Part shown: piece after piece, positions 6,222 to 9,011 of the stretch
How positions within the stretch are numbered: the first letter of the stretch is position 1
How the letters are laid out: every line of letters begins with the position of its first letter
DNA from: JAWLBR01 sp041687495
Lineage (GTDB): Bacteria > Bacillota > Limnochordia > DTU087 > JAAYGB01
DNA: 9,011 nucleotides
Direction of reading: 5' to 3'
Assembly: GCA_041687495.1 (NCBI GenBank)
Contig: JAWLBR010000107.1
Span: 1-9,011 of the forward strand
The notes under the pieces: generated by a model
What the model was told of the DNA's origin: nothing
The model's input: the letters and a program-made list of their open reading frames with translations, nothing else
Databases searched by the model: none
Translations under genes and position numbers: made by a program

Positions 6222-7058
6222 ATGGCAGAAATCCTTACCCTACTGTTTAAGTCCAAAAGGTTCATTGCCGGCTTCGTACTCTTTGCTCTGATTCTCGGTT
6301 TTGGGATACTTGGGCCGCTGGTCAATCCCCAGGACCCAACTAGGTCAATAGGCGGCTTGTATGATGCCCCTTCCACTCAGGCGCTACTGGGAACAGATAA
6401 CCTGGGCCACGACATCTTAAGCCAACTGATGCATGGAACTAAGACCTCGCTGCTAATCGGCCTTATCGCCGGCATTGTGGCTACCCTCATCGGCGTTACC
6501 ATCGGCAGTTTGGCCGGTTACCGCGGTGGGTTAACTGACGAGATCTTGATGGGTTTGACAAATATTTTCATCACAATCCCTCCCATCGTGATCTTAATTC
6601 TATTGTCAGTGGCCGTTACCAGCCGCTCTGCCATCGGCATGGGTATGATCATCGGTGTCACCGGCTGGCCCTGGACCGCCAGAGCCGTTCGAGCCCAAGC
6701 TTCGAGTCTGAGAACTAGAGAGCATATCGACGTAGCCCGCATTACCGGCATTGGCACCGTCGAAATGGTGATCCGGGAAGTGCTCCCGTATATGTTCTCA
6801 TATATCTTCATGGCCTTCATCTTGCAGCTAACTGGAGCCATTGCCAACGAGGCAACTTTGAGTATGCTTGGACTTGGCCCAAGCAACTCTGTCTCACTGG
6901 GGATGATGCTGCACTGGGCTCTTCTGTGGGAGGCGATTCGAGTCGGGGCCTGGTGGGCATTCGTACCGCCGGTGTTCTTCCTAACGGTCATCTCATTCTC
7001 GCTGATGCTGATGAACTCGGGCATGGATGAGATCTTCAATCCTAGACTAAGGAAGTAG
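6222..7058 (+). CDS. ABC importer permease 2 (DppC/OppC type)
   Basis: This 278-residue membrane protein is the second half of the channel. A first helix (about 12-33) leads to the OppC N-terminal signature GTDNLGHDILSQLMHGTKTSL (57-77). Further helices lie near 78-98, 115-132, 138-150, 188-208 and 245-265. The EAA docking loop is around HIDVARITGIGTVEMVIREVLP in outline (168-189). The order permease 1 then permease 2 matches the dpp/opp layout. Only one base separates the previous stop (6218-6220) from this ATG, and an AGGAG site (6208-6212) with 9-base spacing lies within the end of the previous gene, so the two permeases are probably made in equal amounts. Confidence 0.94.
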   Translation: MAEILTLLFKSKRFIAGFVLFALILGFGILGPLVNPQDPTRSIGGLYDAPSTQALLGTDNLGHDILSQLMHGTKTSLLIGLIAGIVATLIGVTIGSLAGYRGGLTDEILMGLTNIFITIPPIVILILLSVAVTSRSAIGMGMIIGVTGWPWTARAVRAQASSLRTREHIDVARITGIGTVEMVIREVLPYMFSYIFMAFILQLTGAIANEATLSMLGLGPSNSVSLGMMLHWALLWEAIRVGAWWAFVPPVFFLTVISFSLMLMNSGMDEIFNPRLRK

Positions 7059-7063
7059 ATGCT

Positions 7064-8065
7064 ATGAAAAACAAACTCCTGATCGCCAATGACATTAAAG
7101 CATACTACCGCCTCGTCAATGGTCAAGACGTCAAGGCCGTTGACGGTGTTTCGCTGGAGTTATATGAAGACGAGGTTGTCGGCATCGCCGGTGAATCTGG
7201 ATGTGGCAAGAGCAGCTTCTCTGCGGTGTTGGGCTTGACCAACAACCCACCACTGTACGTGCATTCCGGTGAACTACTGGCTGACGGCAAGGATGTCTTC
7301 CAGATGAAGAAGGAACAGCTGCGTCGAGATATCCGGGGACAGTACATCTCGGTCGTTCCCCAGGGTGCGATGAACGCCCTTAACCCAACGCAGAAGATCA
7401 GCTCCTTTGTCATAGACGTGATCCGAGAGCACAACCCTCAGATGACAAAAGAAGAAGCGGTAGACCGGGCTCGGGAGCGAATCTCAGCTTTGGGCCTGCC
7501 GCCCAGAGTACTGGACAGCTACCCTCACCAGCTCAGCGGAGGAATGAAGCAAAGGGTGATTATTGTGATCTCTACTTTGCTCAACCCGAAAGTCTTGATT
7601 GCGGACGAGCCGACTTCAGCCTTAGACGTTTCTTCGCAAAAGGTTGTTATTGGGCTGCTGCTGCGATTGCTGCGGGAGAAAATCATCCGCAATATTGTGT
7701 TCATCACCCACGAGTTGCCGCTACTGCGTCATTTCGCGGACAGAATCGCCATCATGTATGCAGGAAAGATGGCTGAGATCGGACCGATGGAACAAGTGAT
7801 TTTCGATCCGGTCCATCCTTACACCAAGGCATTGATGGCATCAATGCTGACAGCCGAACCCGGCACGAGGGCTAAAGAACTAACGGGCATTCCTGGTGTT
7901 CCACCGGATCTGAAGAAACCACCGTCTGGGTGCCGATTTAGCCCACGCTGCCCATATGCCACAGAGCAGTGCAGAACGCAACCAAATCCCGAAACGGTAG
8001 GTGATCGGACAACATGGTGCTGGCACATGCAATCCAACCAGAGCAAAGACAAGATGCCATCCTAG
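7064..8065 (+). CDS. ABC importer ATPase 1 (DppD/OppD type) with Cys-rich C-terminal domain
   Basis: This 333-residue cytoplasmic ATPase is one of the two motors. Motifs in order are Walker A GESGCGKS (43-50), Q-loop in VVPQGAMNALNP (Gln100), signature LSGGMKQR (157-164), Walker B VLIADEP (177-183, catalytic Glu182), D-loop SALD (185-188) and switch His216. The C-terminal oligopeptide/dipeptide transporter domain follows HPYTKAL (251-257), with Cys290, Cys296, Cys303 and Cys319 in GCRFSPRCPY...QC...WCWH. In the DppD family four such cysteines can hold a 4Fe-4S cluster; that is knowledge of the family and not shown here. The ATG lies 5 bases after the previous stop. The last 52 bases overlap the start of the second ATPase gene. 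Confidence 0.95.
   Translation: MKNKLLIANDIKAYYRLVNGQDVKAVDGVSLELYEDEVVGIAGESGCGKSSFSAVLGLTNNPPLYVHSGELLADGKDVFQMKKEQLRRDIRGQYISVVPQGAMNALNPTQKISSFVIDVIREHNPQMTKEEAVDRARERISALGLPPRVLDSYPHQLSGGMKQRVIIVISTLLNPKVLIADEPTSALDVSSQKVVIGLLLRLLREKIIRNIVFITHELPLLRHFADRIAIMYAGKMAEIGPMEQVIFDPVHPYTKALMASMLTAEPGTRAKELTGIPGVPPDLKKPPSGCRFSPRCPYATEQCRTQPNPETVGDRTTWCWHMQSNQSKDKMPS
7999..8006 (+). promoter_or_regulatory. Ribosome binding site supporting the overlapping start of ATPase 2
   Basis: AGGTGATC (7999-8006) matches eight bases of the extended anti-Shine-Dalgarno complement and ends 7 bases before ATG 8014. It lies inside the coding sequence of ATPase 1 and supports the 52-base gene overlap as real. 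Confidence 0.65.
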
Positions 8066-8841
8066 AGGTCAAGAACCTGACCAAGGTGTACGGTCTAGGC
8101 AAAGGAGCGACCAGAGCAGTGGATGATGTGTCATTTTCCATTGGCCGAGGTGAAGTCACCAGCCTACTGGGTGAAAGCGGCAGTGGGAAAACCACCATTG
8201 CCCGAATGCTGCTCAAACTAGCCCAACCTACGGCCGGAAGCATCCAATTTGATGGGACAGATATCACCGACATGAGAAAGCACGGACAAACGCGGGAGTA
8301 TTGGACTCAAGTTCAGGCTGTGTTTCAGGACCCATTCTCATCCTTTAACAGCTTCTATTCCGTCCGCAAGTTCTTAACAAACGCCTTTCGCCTTCTCCCA
8401 GAACAAATATCTGAACAGGAGAAGGAAACTCGCATCCAAGAAGCGATGCGCAATGTTGGTCTTAACGCCGATGAGCTGCTCAGCAAACGGCCCCACGAAC
8501 TCAGTGGCGGCCAAAGACAGCGGATCATGATTGCTCGGGTCTTCCTGATCAATCCCAAAGTGCTCATCGCCGATGAGCCCACGTCAATGATCGACGCGTC
8601 ATCTCGGGCAGGAATTCTAAACATTCTGCTGCAGCTGCGCAAGGAACTTGGCATGACTATTATCTTCATCACCCATGACATCGGCCTGGCTTACTACACC
8701 AGTGACCGTCTGCTGATTATGAGCAATGGAAAGCTGGTTGAACAAGGTTCTGCCGAGAGCATTATCCAAAACCCAACGGACGACTATACAAGGAAACTGC
8801 TCGAGGATGTTCCGGTACTGGAAAGGAAATGGAATATCTAG
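8014..8841 (+). CDS. ABC importer ATPase 2 (DppF/OppF position), short form
   Basis: This 275-residue partner ATPase completes the heterodimeric motor. It shows Walker A GESGSGKT (53-60), Q-loop FQDPFSSFN (104-112, Gln105), signature LSGGQRQR (163-170), Walker B VLIADEP (183-189, Glu188) and switch His221. The D-loop region reads EPTSMIDASSRAGIL, in place of the EPVSALDVS type of classical OppF; I associate the SMIDAS form with oligosaccharide importers of this class. After NPTDDYTRKLL (253-263) the protein ends within 12 residues, so the Cys-rich C-terminal domain seen in ATPase 1 is absent and no Fe-S site can form. The start at 8014 lies 52 bases inside the previous gene and is backed by an AGGTGATC site. 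The conserved strand ILEVKNLTKVYG begins at residue 16, which fits this start. Confidence 0.94.
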   Translation: MVLAHAIQPEQRQDAILEVKNLTKVYGLGKGATRAVDDVSFSIGRGEVTSLLGESGSGKTTIARMLLKLAQPTAGSIQFDGTDITDMRKHGQTREYWTQVQAVFQDPFSSFNSFYSVRKFLTNAFRLLPEQISEQEKETRIQEAMRNVGLNADELLSKRPHELSGGQRQRIMIARVFLINPKVLIADEPTSMIDASSRAGILNILLQLRKELGMTIIFITHDIGLAYYTSDRLLIMSNGKLVEQGSAESIIQNPTDDYTRKLLEDVPVLERKWNI

Positions 8842-8860
8842 CTCAGCCTGTGGGTTCAAC

Positions 8861-8922
8861 GACAAAGCGGCCAGAAGCCCTCCAGCCATACACGGCTGGT
8901 AGCGGGCGCTGGCCGCTTTGTC
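8861..8922. terminator. Nested hairpin terminator after the importer operon
   Basis: A perfect 14-bp outer stem (8861-8874 with 8909-8922) encloses a second element: GCCC with GGGC (8877-8880 with 8904-8907), then a 6-bp hairpin (8882-8887 with 8894-8899). T-rich DNA (TTGCTATTTTCTG) follows on the plus strand. It starts 19 bases after the ATPase 2 stop and precedes a convergent gene end at 8952, so it may stop transcription from both sides. The 62-base fold is larger than a minimal terminator. Confidence 0.7.
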
Positions 8923-8951
8923 TTGCTATTTTCTGATCCTTCCCGCGGAAC

Positions 8952-9011
8952 CTATCGATTCTCCTGGATGGTCTTAAGGACTACCTCGATGTTTTCGGGA
9001 GGAGTTCCCGG
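8952..9011 (-). CDS. C-terminal end of a leftward gene, possibly uroporphyrinogen decarboxylase-like (partial)
   Basis: A minus-strand frame enters from the right edge and stops at TAG 8954-8952. The 19 visible residues are PGTPPENIEVVLKTIQENR. The PGTPPENI stretch followed by an amphipathic helix resembles the C-terminus of uroporphyrinogen decarboxylase-fold proteins, a group that includes corrinoid and methylamine methyltransferases. The fragment is too short to be sure. It converges on the importer operon with the nested hairpin between them. Confidence 0.5.
   Translation of the reverse strand, partial: PGTPPENIEVVLKTIQENR

Noticed and set aside
6518..7126. 202-codon open frame antisense to permease 2
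   Set aside because: It mirrors the strongly coding permease frame on the other strand, has no ribosome site, and its translation lacks recognisable domains.

Overview
The window looks like chromosomal DNA from a Gram-positive-type bacterium, most likely in the Bacillota (a clostridial or related lineage), but no rRNA or other lineage marker is present. The basis is near-perfect AGGAGG-type Shine-Dalgarno sites, clean vegetative sigma promoters, a TTG start codon, U-tailed hairpin terminators, and a Bacillota-like RsgA and Eis-type acetyltransferase. No mobile element, CRISPR array, tRNA or rRNA was seen.

Layout, left to right. (1) Positions 2-58 hold the last codons of a rightward gene. It faces a leftward operon across a perfect 15-bp hairpin (109-146) that can serve both strands. 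(2) The leftward operon reads, in transcription order: a consensus promoter at 3132-3103; a long and apparently highly folded leader; an intrinsic terminator at 2730-2693; a 27-codon small ORF (2663-2580); an Eis-like GNAT acetyltransferase starting at TTG (2526-1294); and rsgA, a circularly permuted ribosome-assembly GTPase (1297-185), coupled to the acetyltransferase by a 4-base overlap. (3) A divergent rightward promoter (3185-3213) drives a complete five-gene ABC importer of the peptide/nickel/oligosaccharide class: binding protein (3385-5127), two permeases (5201-6220 and 6222-7058) and two ATPases (7064-8065 and 8014-8841). A GC-rich hairpin separates the binding protein from the rest, and a nested hairpin terminator (8861-8922) ends the operon. 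(4) Positions 8952-9011 hold the end of a leftward gene that converges on the importer.

The importer should work as one machine. The membrane-anchored binding protein captures a small oligomer, the two permeases form the channel, and the two non-identical ATPases drive it. No enzyme gene lies beside it to name the substrate. Small sequence cues in the binding protein and in the second ATPase lean toward an oligosaccharide rather than a peptide, but this is inference.

The most interesting part is the 858-bp divergent intergenic region. Read on the minus strand, it encodes a leader of about 370-400 nt with a very long irregular stem, several inner hairpins rich in G-U pairs that would not form on the opposite strand, an 8-codon upstream ORF lying on one arm of the long stem, and a terminator placed before the acetyltransferase gene. 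I could not match it to a riboswitch or T-box class by eye. It is the best candidate here for an undescribed regulatory RNA.
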